DNA of 64,000 bases from Halomonas campaniensis. Its GTDB lineage: Bacteria > Pseudomonadota > Gammaproteobacteria > Pseudomonadales > Halomonadaceae. The DNA lies in the NCBI RefSeq assembly GCF_014193375.1, contig NZ_JACHZF010000012.1, forward strand, positions 62,001-126,000, read 5' to 3'. The notes under the pieces were generated by a model. That model was not told where the DNA came from, did not search any database, and saw only the letters and a program-made list of their open reading frames with translations. Shown one piece after another: positions 26,959 through 36,259 of this stretch. Both the position numbers and the translations under genes were made by a program. Numbering within the stretch: position 1 is the stretch's first letter; every line of letters begins with the position of its first letter.

Positions 26959-28380
26959 TCACTGCCCCCACTGGCCCGAGCGCTTCATGGCACCCCACTG
27001 GTGCTTGCGCCGGGCGAACCACTGCCACATGCCGCGGCAGCGCCACAGGGTGTTGAGCTGGCGATAGCCGAAGTTCTCGAGGATCGCCACCAGGAACAGG
27101 CGGAGCATGTCGCGGCGGCGGCGATAGACACGGAACGACAGGGTCTCCAGCAGCAGGCCGTTGACCGACAGCAGGATGCCCATGCCGATGGCCACCAGCA
27201 GGAAGGCGGTCAGCGCCGCCGGCGACACCACCCCGAAGGCGAAGCCCCAGATCATGAAGAGGTAGCCGGCCAGCTCCACCAGGGGCCCGAGCCACTCGAA
27301 GAGCGTCATGAAGGGCCAGGCCAGGTGCCCCGCCGCTCCGCCCCTGGGGCTTGCCGCCAGACGTGCATGGCGGCTCAGGCTCTCGGCCAGGCCGCGCTGC
27401 CAGCGGCTGCGCTGCTTGCCCAGGGTGGCCAGGTCCTCCGGCGCCTCGGTCCAGCAGATCGGGTCGGGCAGGTAGCGGATGCGATAGGGCAGCCGCTTCT
27501 CGCGGTGATAGCGATGCAGCCTGACCACCAGCTCCATGTCCTCGCCCACGGTGGCGGTGCTGTAGCCGCCCACCGCGATCACCCGTTCGCGGTCGAAGAG
27601 ACCGAAGGCCCCGGAGATGATCAGCACGGCGTTCATCGGCGACCAGCCGAGGCGACCGAACAGGAAGGCGCGCAGGTACTCGACGATCTGGAAGCGCGCC
27701 AGCAGGCTCTTCGGGATGCCTGCCTCCAGCAGGAAGCCGCCCTGGACCCGGGAGCCGTTGGCGATCCGCACGGTGCCGCCGGCCGCCACGGTGCGCTCAT
27801 CCTCGAGGAAGGGCTGGACCACCCGCAGCAGGCTGTCGCGCTGCAGGATGGAGTCGGCATCCACGGCGCAGAAGAGCCCGTGGCGGGCGGCGTTGATGCC
27901 GGCATTGAGGGCATCGGCCTTGCCGCCGTTGCGCTTGTCGATCACCCGCAGGTTGGCGTGGCGCCGCGAGCGGTAGAGGCCAAGGACCTCCTGGTGGGGG
28001 ACGCCGAGCCGCAGCGGCTCCGGATGCGCCTCGAGGTCGAAGGCCTCGCGCAGCACCTCGAGGGTCTCGTCCTTCGAGCCGTCGTTGATGACCACCACCT
28101 CATAGTCCGGGTACTGCAACTGCAGCAGCGAGAGCACGGAGGTGCGGATCGTCGCCGCCTCGTTGTAGGCGGGTACCAGCAGCGACACCGAGGGCTCGAT
28201 GCCCAGGTAGGGGGCCTCGGCGCCCAGCTCGGCACGCAGCCGCATGTAGCGGCGCAGGCTGACCATGGAGAGCAGGTTGAGCAGCAGGTAGCCGCCGTTG
28301 AGCAGCAGGAAGTAGCCGATGAAGCCCACCTGGGCCCACCAGGCCCAGTCGATGGCCAGCACGCCCTCGAGAAGGCTCAT
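26959..28380 (-). CDS. Processive family-2 glycosyltransferase, membrane-embedded
   Basis: 473-residue inner-membrane polysaccharide synthase resembling PgaC/IcaA and cellulose-synthase-type enzymes. An N-terminal membrane segment (about 15-40) is followed by a cytoplasmic GT2 domain. All catalytic elements are present: Asp100 in VVINDGS, the DAD at 174-176, Glu-Asp at 280-281 in TVGEDMEL and QRSRW at 323-327, the motif of processive enzymes. Three further membrane segments lie at about 355-415. No PilZ c-di-GMP domain is fused. It is the last gene of a five-gene operon; its ATG overlaps the stop of the HEAT-repeat gene. Sugar donor unknown. Confidence 0.93.
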   Translation of the reverse strand: MSLLEGVLAIDWAWWAQVGFIGYFLLLNGGYLLLNLLSMVSLRRYMRLRAELGAEAPYLGIEPSVSLLVPAYNEAATIRTSVLSLLQLQYPDYEVVVINDGSKDETLEVLREAFDLEAHPEPLRLGVPHQEVLGLYRSRRHANLRVIDKRNGGKADALNAGINAARHGLFCAVDADSILQRDSLLRVVQPFLEDERTVAAGGTVRIANGSRVQGGFLLEAGIPKSLLARFQIVEYLRAFLFGRLGWSPMNAVLIISGAFGLFDRERVIAVGGYSTATVGEDMELVVRLHRYHREKRLPYRIRYLPDPICWTEAPEDLATLGKQRSRWQRGLAESLSRHARLAASPRGGAAGHLAWPFMTLFEWLGPLVELAGYLFMIWGFAFGVVSPAALTAFLLVAIGMGILLSVNGLLLETLSFRVYRRRRDMLRLFLVAILENFGYRQLNTLWRCRGMWQWFARRKHQWGAMKRSGQWGQ

Positions 28381-29501
28381 GGGCGCGCCCCCTCGGCCAT
28401 GGCGCGCCGCAGGGCGTCGCGTCCGTAGCGGTCGCCGCAGGCCTCCAGCAGCGCCTCGAGACGCTCCCGGGTGATGCCGGGCAGCGCGACCAGGGAGTCC
28501 GCCGCCGCCTGGCGCACCCACCAGTCCCGGTCCCCGAGGTGCGGTGTCAGCAGCGCCTCGTCATCGCGACGGGCCTGTCGCCGCAGCGCCTTGAGGGCGG
28601 CGAAGCGTACCCGTGGTGCATCGACGTGGAGGGCGTCGCTCAGCAGGGCGTGATCCCGGGGATCCCCGAGCTCCCCCAGGCAGGCCAGCGCCGCGCAGTG
28701 GAGTGCCTCGCTCTCGCCGCCTTCCGCCAGGCAGCGCCGCACCCAGGGCGCCACCCGGGCCGGGTCGGCGGTGCCCAGCAGGGCCGCCAGGCGCTCCCGG
28801 TGTGCCGGGGCAGCGGCGTCGAGCCCCTCCAGCAGCGGCGGCGTCACCGCGGCGGGTCCCGCCTGGCGGCACAGCGCCTGCAGGCGCGGCATGGCCAGGT
28901 CGCGACGCCGGGCCACCAGCGGCACCAGCCGGGCCATGGCGCGCCGGGCGTCCATGGCCACCAGGGCCTGGGCGGCGGCCAGGGCCACCAGGGGGTTACG
29001 GGCCTCCAGCAGCGGCGAGACGTCCGACCAGAAGCGGTCGCTGGCCAGGTGACCCAGGCAGGCCAGGCCCACCAGCCGTCGGTGCGTCCGGCGCGAGTCG
29101 AGCATCGCGAGTACCGCGCCGGTCATGTCCATGGAGAAGAACAGGGTGTTCAACCGCTCCCGGGCCACACCGCGCAGCTGGCGATGAAGCCGCGTCCAGA
29201 GCAGCAGGAACCACAGCATCTCGCGACGGCGAAGGGGCGGGGCCGTCGCCGGCGCCTCCTCGGCCAGGGTCCAGCCCACCAGGCGCGGCCGCCATTCGGC
29301 CACGAAGGCGACCTGGCGCCGCTCGCGCCGGGCAGCCAGTTCGGAGACCACCAGCACCTGGACCATGATCAGCAGGGTCAGGCCGCCCAGCGACATGGCG
29401 GAGTAGACGGCGAGGCGCAGCACCGGGTCCTCCGGCAGGCTGGCGACGCCCCGGACCCACTCGAGCCAGGTCAGACCGAGGGGCAGCCACTCAGAAGGCA
29501 T
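28377..29501 (-). CDS. Membrane-anchored HEAT-repeat protein
   Basis: 374 residues. One membrane segment lies at about 30-52 (VYSAMSLGGLTLLIMVQVLV). A basic stretch follows, and then about 260 residues of helical HEAT repeats recognisable as LVGLACLGHLASD, LVALAAAQALVAMDA, LHCAALACLGELGDP, VRFAALKALRRQA and WVRQAAADSLVAL. It should present a protein-binding solenoid to the cytoplasm beside the glycosyltransferase. A role as adaptor between the receiver protein and the synthase is inference from gene order. It overlaps the upstream barrel gene by 11 bases and the downstream glycosyltransferase gene by four. Confidence 0.88.
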   Translation of the reverse strand: MPSEWLPLGLTWLEWVRGVASLPEDPVLRLAVYSAMSLGGLTLLIMVQVLVVSELAARRERRQVAFVAEWRPRLVGWTLAEEAPATAPPLRRREMLWFLLLWTRLHRQLRGVARERLNTLFFSMDMTGAVLAMLDSRRTHRRLVGLACLGHLASDRFWSDVSPLLEARNPLVALAAAQALVAMDARRAMARLVPLVARRRDLAMPRLQALCRQAGPAAVTPPLLEGLDAAAPAHRERLAALLGTADPARVAPWVRRCLAEGGESEALHCAALACLGELGDPRDHALLSDALHVDAPRVRFAALKALRRQARRDDEALLTPHLGDRDWWVRQAAADSLVALPGITRERLEALLEACGDRYGRDALRRAMAEGARP

Positions 29502-30285
29502 GGCGTATACCGAGCTGGACCCCGTGACGGTCGTAGAGATCGCCCTGGCTCAGGGTGCCGACCTCCCAGCTCAGCGCCCAATCGGGGCGCCACCAGTGTC
29601 GGCCGCGCAGGGCGACGGCGGTCACCTCGGAGGTGACCACCTCACCGCCCGGCAGCCCCTCCTCCTCACGGCCCAGGCTGGCACGCAGACCGATGACGCT
29701 GCGCTCGCCGTAGTAGTGGTCCAGCGCCAGGGCATGGCCCACCGGGGTGCCCGCAGAGGAGACATCGCTGACATTGAGGGTATAGCCGGCGCGCCAGGGG
29801 CCCCAGTAGCGCTCCATCCCCAGGGCCAGCCGGTCGACCCGCGAGGCCTCATACTCGGTGCGACGCAGGCTCAGCGCCCCCACCAGGCCATGGGGCAGCC
29901 GCCGCTGGAGCCTCAGGTCGGCATACCAGCGCGGCAGGAAGTCGGCACCGAAGGTGCGCCCCGCCTCGGGCTGGAGCACCCAGTCGGCATCGAGGGGCAG
30001 CGCGGCGCCCAGCTCCACGCCTTCATCGCGTTCGCCATAGCGACGGTCGCGGGTCGCGGCGCCGTACCAGGTGGGGGCATCCGGGCGCGTGGACTGTAAC
30101 TCGAGACGCTGTCCCTGCCAGTTAGAGAAGCCACTATCCAGCTGGTCGAAACGCTGGGACAGCTCCACCTCGAGCCGCCGCGGCTCGGCCGCCGCGGGCT
30201 GGGCCACCACCAGGCCGAGGCCCATCAGCAGGCAGGCGAGGCCGGCCAGCCGCCGGTCGGATCGAGTCATCACACTCCCTGGCAT
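29491..30285 (-). CDS. YaiO-family outer-membrane beta-barrel protein
   Basis: 264 residues with a signal peptide ending near PAAAEPRR. Alternating aromatic/hydrophobic beta strands follow, and the C-terminal strand ends in Phe (GVQLGIRHAF), the outer-membrane insertion signal. Segments such as WYGAATRDRRYGERDEGVELGAAL, LPHGLVGALSLRRTEY and RHWWRPDWALSWEVGTLSQGDLYDRHG match the YaiO/NfrA-type barrel. It probably forms the export pore or anchor for the polysaccharide. The ATG at 30285 overlaps the receiver-gene stop (TGATG) with AGGAGG upstream; a second ATG at 30270 also has a ribosome-binding site. Confidence 0.87.
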   Translation of the reverse strand: MPGSVMTRSDRRLAGLACLLMGLGLVVAQPAAAEPRRLEVELSQRFDQLDSGFSNWQGQRLELQSTRPDAPTWYGAATRDRRYGERDEGVELGAALPLDADWVLQPEAGRTFGADFLPRWYADLRLQRRLPHGLVGALSLRRTEYEASRVDRLALGMERYWGPWRAGYTLNVSDVSSAGTPVGHALALDHYYGERSVIGLRASLGREEEGLPGGEVVTSEVTAVALRGRHWWRPDWALSWEVGTLSQGDLYDRHGVQLGIRHAF

Positions 30286-30674
30286 CAACGCCTCCTCATC
30301 AAACGGCGCAGGCGCGCCAGCAGCTCATCCGGCTGAAAGGGCTTGGTCACGTAGTCATCCGCGCCCAGCTCCAGGGCGCGCACCACGTCCGCCTCGCGGG
30401 CCTTGGCGGTGAGCATCAGCACCGGCACCGCCTGCCAGGCGGGCCGCTGGCGCAGCTGCTCGACCACTTCCAGGCCGTCATGGTAGGGCAGCATGACGTC
30501 CAGCAGCACCAGGTCGGGCGGGGTCTCCTGGTCCAGCGCCTCAAGCGCCTGGCGACCATCGGCCGCATGCCGGACCGTGAAGCCATGTCGCTCGAGCAGG
30601 AAGCGGATCAGGAAGGCGATATCCTCCTCGTCCTCCACCATCAGGATGCTCGGCTGGCGGTCGGAATCGCTCAT
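30285..30674 (-). CDS. Stand-alone receiver-domain response regulator
   Basis: 129 residues, a single CheY-like receiver with no output domain. The acidic pair is in VEDEED (14-18), the phosphoacceptor is Asp59 in LVLLDVMLP, the switch Thr is Thr89 in LMLTAK and the conserved Lys is Lys111 in VTKPFQPDEL. With no DNA-binding domain it must act by protein contact, plausibly on the HEAT-repeat or glycosyltransferase proteins encoded next. The ATG overlaps the kinase stop (ATGA). The start MSDSDRQPS is chosen for this coupling. Confidence 0.93.
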   Translation of the reverse strand: MSDSDRQPSILMVEDEEDIAFLIRFLLERHGFTVRHAADGRQALEALDQETPPDLVLLDVMLPYHDGLEVVEQLRQRPAWQAVPVLMLTAKAREADVVRALELGADDYVTKPFQPDELLARLRRLMRRR

Positions 30675-32212
30675 GGTGTCTCCTCCTTGATCGACTCGAA
30701 TGGCGGTTGCCAACGGGGCCACCATACGCGAAACCGGGTTCCCTCCCCAGGCACGGAGACGAAATCGATCTCGCCCTCCATCAGCTCGACCAGGCGTCGG
30801 GTGATGGCCAGGCCCAGCCCGGTGCCACCGGTTCGGCGACGGTCCGATCCGTCGGCCTGGGCGAAGCGCTCGAAGACCCGTGGCTGGAACGCCAGGGGGA
30901 TCCCCTGCCCCCGGTCGACCACCGACACCTCGAGCCCCTCGCGCCCGGCCCGGACGTCGGGCGTCACCGCCACGGTGACCTCCCCGCCTGCCGGCGAATG
31001 CTTGATGGCATTGGAGATCAGGTTGGCCATCACCTGGGCGAAGCGTTCGGGATCGACGCTGATCCGCTCCGCCTCCGGCAGCGGCCCCGCCAGCGCGAGC
31101 TCGACGGAGAAGCTCTCGGCAAAGGGGGCGTTGTCGGCGATCGCCTGCTGCACCAGCTCGAACAGTGAGACCCGCCTGGGCTGCATGACCAGCTGCCCGG
31201 CCTCGAGCTTCTCCATGTCGAGGATGTCATCGATCAGCCGCGCCAGCCGCTCGCCGTTCCGGTCGGCCACCGTCACCAGCGAGCGGGCGTCGCCGGGCAG
31301 CGCACCGGCCATGCCCTGGGCCAGCATGCCCAGCGCGCCGCGAATCGCCGTCAGGGGGGTGCGCAGTTCGTGGCTGACCGTGGAGACGAACTCGGCCTTC
31401 ATCCGCTCTACCTGGCGCCGCTCGGTGACGTCACGGGCGATGGCGAGGTGCTCGCCATCCTGGGTTGGCAGGAGTCGTACCTCGAAGATGACGTCCGCCT
31501 CCTGCCAGGAAAAGGTGCGAACATCGGAGGCCCTGTCAGAGGGGGCGCGCTGTTTCCTGAGCGCATCGGCAAAGGCTTCGCTCACCGGAAGGTCACCGTC
31601 CAGACGTGCCACACCCCCTGAAGCATCCACCACATAGAGGGCATCGGGAATCGCCCGCAGCAGCGCAGCCAGCCGCTGGGACGTACTGGCCAATACGCGT
31701 TTCTGCTCAAACAGCTGCACTCGTAACTGGTGTTCACGGAGCAGCTCCTCGGCCTGGGATGCCAGCAGGGATAGCCGCCGCTGATCATCGGCGGAAAAAG
31801 TGCGGGGCCTGGGATCCAGCAGGCATAGGGTACCCAGGGCGTGACGGCCATCTGGCCGGAGCAGCTGACCGGCATAGAAGCGAATATGGGGAGGAGCCGT
31901 CACCAGGGGGTTGTCGCAGAAGCGGTGATCCTGCAAGGCATCCTCAACTACCAGGGTCCTGTCGTTGGCCACCGCGTGGGCACAGAAGGAAATATCCCGC
32001 GAGGTTTCGCGAGGCCCGAGACCATGGTGTGACTTGAACCACTGACGATGCTCATCCACCAGGGAGATCAGGGCGATGGGCACATCGAAGAGGTCGCTGG
32101 CCAGTGCCGTCAGGCGATCGAAGCCAGGATCCGAAGGAGTGTCGAGTATCTGGAACTCATACAGGGCATTAAGCCGATGGAGCTCACCGCCGGGCCTGGC
32201 TGCTGTTCGCAT
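30671..32212 (-). CDS. Soluble hybrid-free sensor histidine kinase with GAF and PAS domains
   Basis: 513 residues, no membrane segment. An N-terminal GAF domain (about 20-160) contains DISFCAHAVAND and FYAGQLLRPDGRHALGTLCLLD, typical of cytosolic GAF kinases. A short PAS-like region (about 180-265) and the HisKA box with His281 (STVSHELRTPLTAIRG) follow. The ATPase domain has N-box NLISNAIKHSP, G1 DRGQGIP and G2 GTGLGLAI. It begins the operon receiver - barrel - HEAT - glycosyltransferase and should phosphorylate that receiver. The signal sensed is unknown; a redox, ligand or light cue could bind the GAF domain. Confidence 0.93.
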   Translation of the reverse strand: MRTAARPGGELHRLNALYEFQILDTPSDPGFDRLTALASDLFDVPIALISLVDEHRQWFKSHHGLGPRETSRDISFCAHAVANDRTLVVEDALQDHRFCDNPLVTAPPHIRFYAGQLLRPDGRHALGTLCLLDPRPRTFSADDQRRLSLLASQAEELLREHQLRVQLFEQKRVLASTSQRLAALLRAIPDALYVVDASGGVARLDGDLPVSEAFADALRKQRAPSDRASDVRTFSWQEADVIFEVRLLPTQDGEHLAIARDVTERRQVERMKAEFVSTVSHELRTPLTAIRGALGMLAQGMAGALPGDARSLVTVADRNGERLARLIDDILDMEKLEAGQLVMQPRRVSLFELVQQAIADNAPFAESFSVELALAGPLPEAERISVDPERFAQVMANLISNAIKHSPAGGEVTVAVTPDVRAGREGLEVSVVDRGQGIPLAFQPRVFERFAQADGSDRRRTGGTGLGLAITRRLVELMEGEIDFVSVPGEGTRFRVWWPRWQPPFESIKEETP

Positions 32213-32382
32213 GGCATATCCTTTGTCATCATGGTCAAGCGGTTGAAGTCTCCATGACAGATAGTATCAAGCCCAACCGCCTCCCCAAAAATCGCTGATT
32301 CAACTGCACAGACTCTGACTCCCTCCCCTCCACACGCTGCTCACTCGATGCCAGTCGCACGGGCTATGTGGCCCTGCTTCGC

Positions 32383-32427
32383 TTGACCCTTATCGATGCC
32401 TGAAGACTATCATGAACGATATTCATG
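32383..32427 (+). promoter_or_regulatory. Possible promoter and palindromic operator of the YihY gene
   Basis: TTGACC (32383-32388) and TATCAT (32408-32413) are 19 bases apart, slightly long. The -10 runs into a perfect palindrome, CATGAA-CGATA-TTCATG (32411-32427), a likely operator. Confidence 0.45.
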
Positions 32428-32439
32428 AAAGGCCCTGCC

Positions 32440-33372
32440 ATGAAACTCGCCCGCCGAATGCTATCGCGCCAAGCGTTCTTGACTCTTCTGCCGCGGGTGG
32501 GACGCTTCCTGTGGCGGGTGATCACGGCCTTCCTGCGCAACCGCGGCATCCTGCTGGCCGGCGGCGTGGGCTACAACATCCTGCTCTCCATCGTGCCGCT
32601 GTTCGCGCTGCTGGTGGTGCTGCTGGCCCGGGTGGTGGACGAGGCCCACCTGCTCGGCGTGCTGTCGGTCCAGGCGCGCCACCTGGCGCCGGCCCATGCC
32701 GAAGTGCTGCTGGAGGCGGTACGAGCGCTGCTGGACTCCCGCGAGGTGATCGGCATCCTCGGCTTTCCGGTGCTGCTGCTGTTCAGCTCCTTCGCCTTCC
32801 GCATGCTGGAGGACGCCCTGGCGATCATCTTCCATGCCCCGGACACCCATCCCCACGGCCGCAGCGCCTGGGTCTCGGTGCTGATGCCCTACGCCTTCAT
32901 GCTGGTGCTGGGGGCGGGGCTGATGGCGCTGACCCTGCTGGTGACCCTGGCCAGTTCGCTCAATGCCCTGTGGCTGGCACTGTTCGACCGCGAGCTGCCG
33001 CTGGCCGGATTCTCGGAGACCGCGCTCAACCTGACCAGCTTCCTCGGGGTCTTCCTGCTGTTCAGCGCCATCTACAAGGTGCTGCCGGTGGTGAAGGTCG
33101 CGCTGCGGCGGGCGATCGTCGGCGGCCTGGTGGCCGCCCTGCTGTGGGAGGGGGTGCGCCTGCTGCTGGTCTACTACTTCGCCAACATCTCCTTCGTCAA
33201 TGCCGTCTACGGGTCGCTGGCCACCCTGATCGTGGTGCTGCTGAGCCTGGAGGTGGGCGCCATCATCCTGCTGCTGGGCGCCCAGGTGATCGCCGAACTG
33301 GAGCGCAATGCGCGGCTCGGCCTGGCCTGGCACGTCGACCCGCGCCGCCAGGCGGTGACGCACGTCGATTGA
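32440..33372 (+). CDS. YihY/BrkB-family inner-membrane protein
   Basis: 310 residues with about six hydrophobic segments. Family features are ILLAGGVGYNILLSIVPLFALLV near the N-terminus, FSSFAFRMLEDALAIIFH, FLGVFLLFSAIYKVLP and the C-terminal YGSLATLIVVLLSLEVGAIILLLGAQVIAELER. The function of the family is not settled: it was once called RNase BN in error, and members are linked to virulence and envelope lipid transport. The start at 32440 has AAAGG seven bases upstream; the in-frame ATG at 32425 falls inside the palindromic operator. Confidence 0.9.
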   Translation: MKLARRMLSRQAFLTLLPRVGRFLWRVITAFLRNRGILLAGGVGYNILLSIVPLFALLVVLLARVVDEAHLLGVLSVQARHLAPAHAEVLLEAVRALLDSREVIGILGFPVLLLFSSFAFRMLEDALAIIFHAPDTHPHGRSAWVSVLMPYAFMLVLGAGLMALTLLVTLASSLNALWLALFDRELPLAGFSETALNLTSFLGVFLLFSAIYKVLPVVKVALRRAIVGGLVAALLWEGVRLLLVYYFANISFVNAVYGSLATLIVVLLSLEVGAIILLLGAQVIAELERNARLGLAWHVDPRRQAVTHVD

Positions 33373-33386
33373 CCCCGGGAGGCGTC

Positions 33387-33617
33387 TCAGGGGCGCTTCT
33401 CGTGCCCTTCGCCACGGCGGCCCAGCCTGCGCACCAGGCCCATCAGGCTCCTGCCGCTGACCATCCCCAGCAGGTAGATCACCACCAGCAGCAGGGCCAG
33501 GGGCAGCGACAGGCTCCAGGTCAGGAAGCGCACCTCCACCACGGCGATGTTCTGCACGAAGAGGATCAGCACCAGAGCCGTGATGATCAGCTTCACGGCC
33601 AGCAGCAGCTTGTCCAT
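33387..33617 (-). CDS. Small LapA-domain (DUF1049) membrane protein
   Basis: 76 residues with two membrane segments (about 7-25 and 38-56) separated by VQNIAVVEVRFLTWSLSLP, the conserved loop of the lipopolysaccharide-assembly protein A domain. A basic tail follows (LVRRLGRRGEGHEKRP). GGAG-like bases precede the ATG. It converges with the YihY gene, 14 bp apart. Full-length LapA/YciS proteins also contain this domain, but here only the domain itself is present. Confidence 0.85.
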   Translation of the reverse strand: MDKLLLAVKLIITALVLILFVQNIAVVEVRFLTWSLSLPLALLLVVIYLLGMVSGRSLMGLVRRLGRRGEGHEKRP

Positions 33618-33685
33618 GCCCGTTCTCCTTGTCGAATCGGCCCTTCCAAGCTGGCCGGCGGCCGGGGCGCTGTCAAGGCGCGCCC

Positions 33686-35110
33686 TCAGAAGGTGGAGAG
33701 CCCGGTGGCCTCCATGATCCGGTAGCGCAGCCGCTGCCAGGGGGTGGCGTCATCGAAGGCCGCGAAGGGTTCGCTGGTGGTGCGCTCGGGGGAGCTCTGC
33801 CAGCGCCGCTCGAAGAACGCCGCGGCATCCTGGATCGCCGGCGCGTCCAAGGGGCCGGCCAGGCGCACGCTGGTCTCCAGGTTGAGGTCGTCGAGGTTGC
33901 GCCGGGTGAAGTTGGCCGAGCCGAGGAGCAGCTCGGCCTCCCCGCCGTCGGCGGGACGGCGCAGCATCAGCTTGCTGTGGCACTGCTCGCCGCGGGTGGC
34001 ACACCAGCGCACCTCGATGCCGGCCGCGACGAGCTCGCGGGCCACCGGCCGGTTGGGAATGCCGCCCTTCTCCAGGCCGAAGGCATCGCGGTTGGGATCG
34101 AGCAGCGCACGCACCCTCACCCCTCGTCCGCTGGCCGCCTGGAGCGCCTCGATCACCTGGCGATGGGCGAGATAGAACACCGCCAGGTCCAGCCGGTCGC
34201 CCTCGCCGCTGGCGTCGATGGCAGCCAGCAGGGCATCGCGGATGGCGCTCTCGGTGAGCAACTGCAGGCGCGAAGCGTCGTCATCGGCGGTGGCATCCCG
34301 CTGCGCCGGTGCCGGCAGCGCCACGCCCGACCAGCCGGCCACCGCCCGCTCGGAGGCCAGCAGGTCCAGCGCCGCCGCCCCCTCGAAGCGCAGCGCCACG
34401 TTGCCATGGAGGCTGCTGGCGTCGTGGGGGTTGGCCGAGGTCACCAGCCCCGCCCAGCCGTCGCCACGATCCACCACCAGGGTCTTGCGATGGTTGGCAT
34501 TGAAGTTGAGCAGCGCCAGGTAGCTGCGCAGCGAGACCTGCCCGGGCCCCAGGGCGTTGGGCAGCCAGCCCGCCCGGGCGCTGTTGCCGAGCCAGCGCGG
34601 CCCCAGGTGCCAGACGCCCGACCATAGCGGGTTGGAGGCACGCAGCCGGTTGAGGTCGGTCAGCACCACGGTGATGCCGGCCCGGCGCAGGGCCTCCAGG
34701 TGGTCGAGCTCGAGGCCCCCGTAGAGGGTGTTGAGCGGGTCGGTGATCACCACCGCCTCGAGGCCGGGATGGCGCCGTTTCTGCTCGACCAGGGCGTCGG
34801 TCAGCTCCGTGGAGAGCGGCCGGAAGTCGTCGCCCTCGCTGCCCCCGGCGAAGTCGTTGAAGAGGAACATGTCCAGCACCACCAGGCGCCGGGCCTGCCC
34901 CACCAGCGCCAGCACCTCGTCGAAGATGGCCTGGTCCAGGTGGCGCTCGCCCTCGGCGTCGAACCAGGACTCGTCGGCCAGGAAGCGCACCTCGCCGGCG
35001 GGACGCTCCGGCCAGGCCCGCCCCACCCCCTCCGGCAGCGGCTTGTAGCGCTGCCAGGCGCCCATGGCGACCCAGGCCACCAGCAGCAGCGTCACGATCC
35101 ATGGCCACAT
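33686..35110 (-). CDS. Membrane-anchored phospholipase D-like protein
   Basis: 474 residues. An N-terminal membrane segment (MWPWIVTLLLVAWVAMGAW) precedes two PLD half-domains. The catalytic HxK motifs are NHRKTLVVD with TSANPHD in the first half and CHSKLMLRR with LLGSANFTRRNLDD in the second. Each half also has its family Asn/Ser. It may be a cardiolipin-synthase-like or phosphodiesterase enzyme facing the periplasm; the substrate is unknown. The start at 35110 is set by GGGAGG six bases upstream; the frame extends to 35140 without support. Confidence 0.88.
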   Translation of the reverse strand: MWPWIVTLLLVAWVAMGAWQRYKPLPEGVGRAWPERPAGEVRFLADESWFDAEGERHLDQAIFDEVLALVGQARRLVVLDMFLFNDFAGGSEGDDFRPLSTELTDALVEQKRRHPGLEAVVITDPLNTLYGGLELDHLEALRRAGITVVLTDLNRLRASNPLWSGVWHLGPRWLGNSARAGWLPNALGPGQVSLRSYLALLNFNANHRKTLVVDRGDGWAGLVTSANPHDASSLHGNVALRFEGAAALDLLASERAVAGWSGVALPAPAQRDATADDDASRLQLLTESAIRDALLAAIDASGEGDRLDLAVFYLAHRQVIEALQAASGRGVRVRALLDPNRDAFGLEKGGIPNRPVARELVAAGIEVRWCATRGEQCHSKLMLRRPADGGEAELLLGSANFTRRNLDDLNLETSVRLAGPLDAPAIQDAAAFFERRWQSSPERTTSEPFAAFDDATPWQRLRYRIMEATGLSTF

Positions 35111-35224
35111 GCGTCGCCTCCCCTGCACTCTCTGTCCCATGCGGGCCCACTCCCTGCCGTGAACGATCGCCGTGGTCCGCGGCGTCGGAAGGGCAGCATA
35201 GCGCCTGGCGAGCCGAAACGCAGC

Positions 35225-35246
35225 GCGCCCGGCCGAGGCCGGGCGC
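35225..35246 (-). terminator. Hairpin downstream of the urease operon and its last small gene
   Basis: GCGCCCGGCC and GGCCGGGCGC form a perfect 10-bp stem. It lies 24 bp after the stop of the 79-residue gene on the minus strand and is the likely end of the ure transcript. The U-tract is poor. Confidence 0.45.
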
Positions 35247-35269
35247 TTGGGACGGGAAGGCGGCTGGCG

Positions 35270-35509
35270 TCAGCGGCTCAGGCGCGGCTTACGGCGCCGC
35301 CGCACCAGGCGCGCCAGGGGCACCAGCGCCACCAGGCCGAGCAGCGAGATCGCCAGCACCGCCAGCATCACCGGGCTGCCGGTATGGGCATGCACCGCGG
35401 GGGCGTCGTGGCCGGGGTGAGCCATGGCCGCTCCCGCTGTCAGCAGCAGAGGCACGGTCACGACAGCGCGAGCCGCTGCCGATACGCGAGGGGTCGAGGA
35501 TGTTTTCAT
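35270..35509 (-). CDS. Small His-rich membrane protein downstream of ureG
   Basis: 79 residues. A predicted signal peptide (about 10-30) ends AMA and would leave a mature N-terminus HPGHDAPAVHAH, rich in His and Asp. One membrane segment (about 47-66) and a very basic tail (RRRRKPRLSR) follow. The HPGHD start resembles the metal-binding N-terminus of HupE/UreJ nickel permeases, but the remaining membrane helices of that family are absent. With 40 bp to ureG it is probably cotranscribed and could handle nickel at the periplasmic face. This is inference; the gene is otherwise unknown. Confidence 0.65.
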   Translation of the reverse strand: MKTSSTPRVSAAARAVVTVPLLLTAGAAMAHPGHDAPAVHAHTGSPVMLAVLAISLLGLVALVPLARLVRRRRKPRLSR

Positions 35510-35549
35510 GGGGCGATCTCCTGGATGATGGCAGTCGGGGGAAAGGGGC

Positions 35550-36218
<669 letters not shown>

Positions 36219-36259
36219 GGTCGTATCTCCTGGTTGTACATTGTTCACTTCTGAACACG

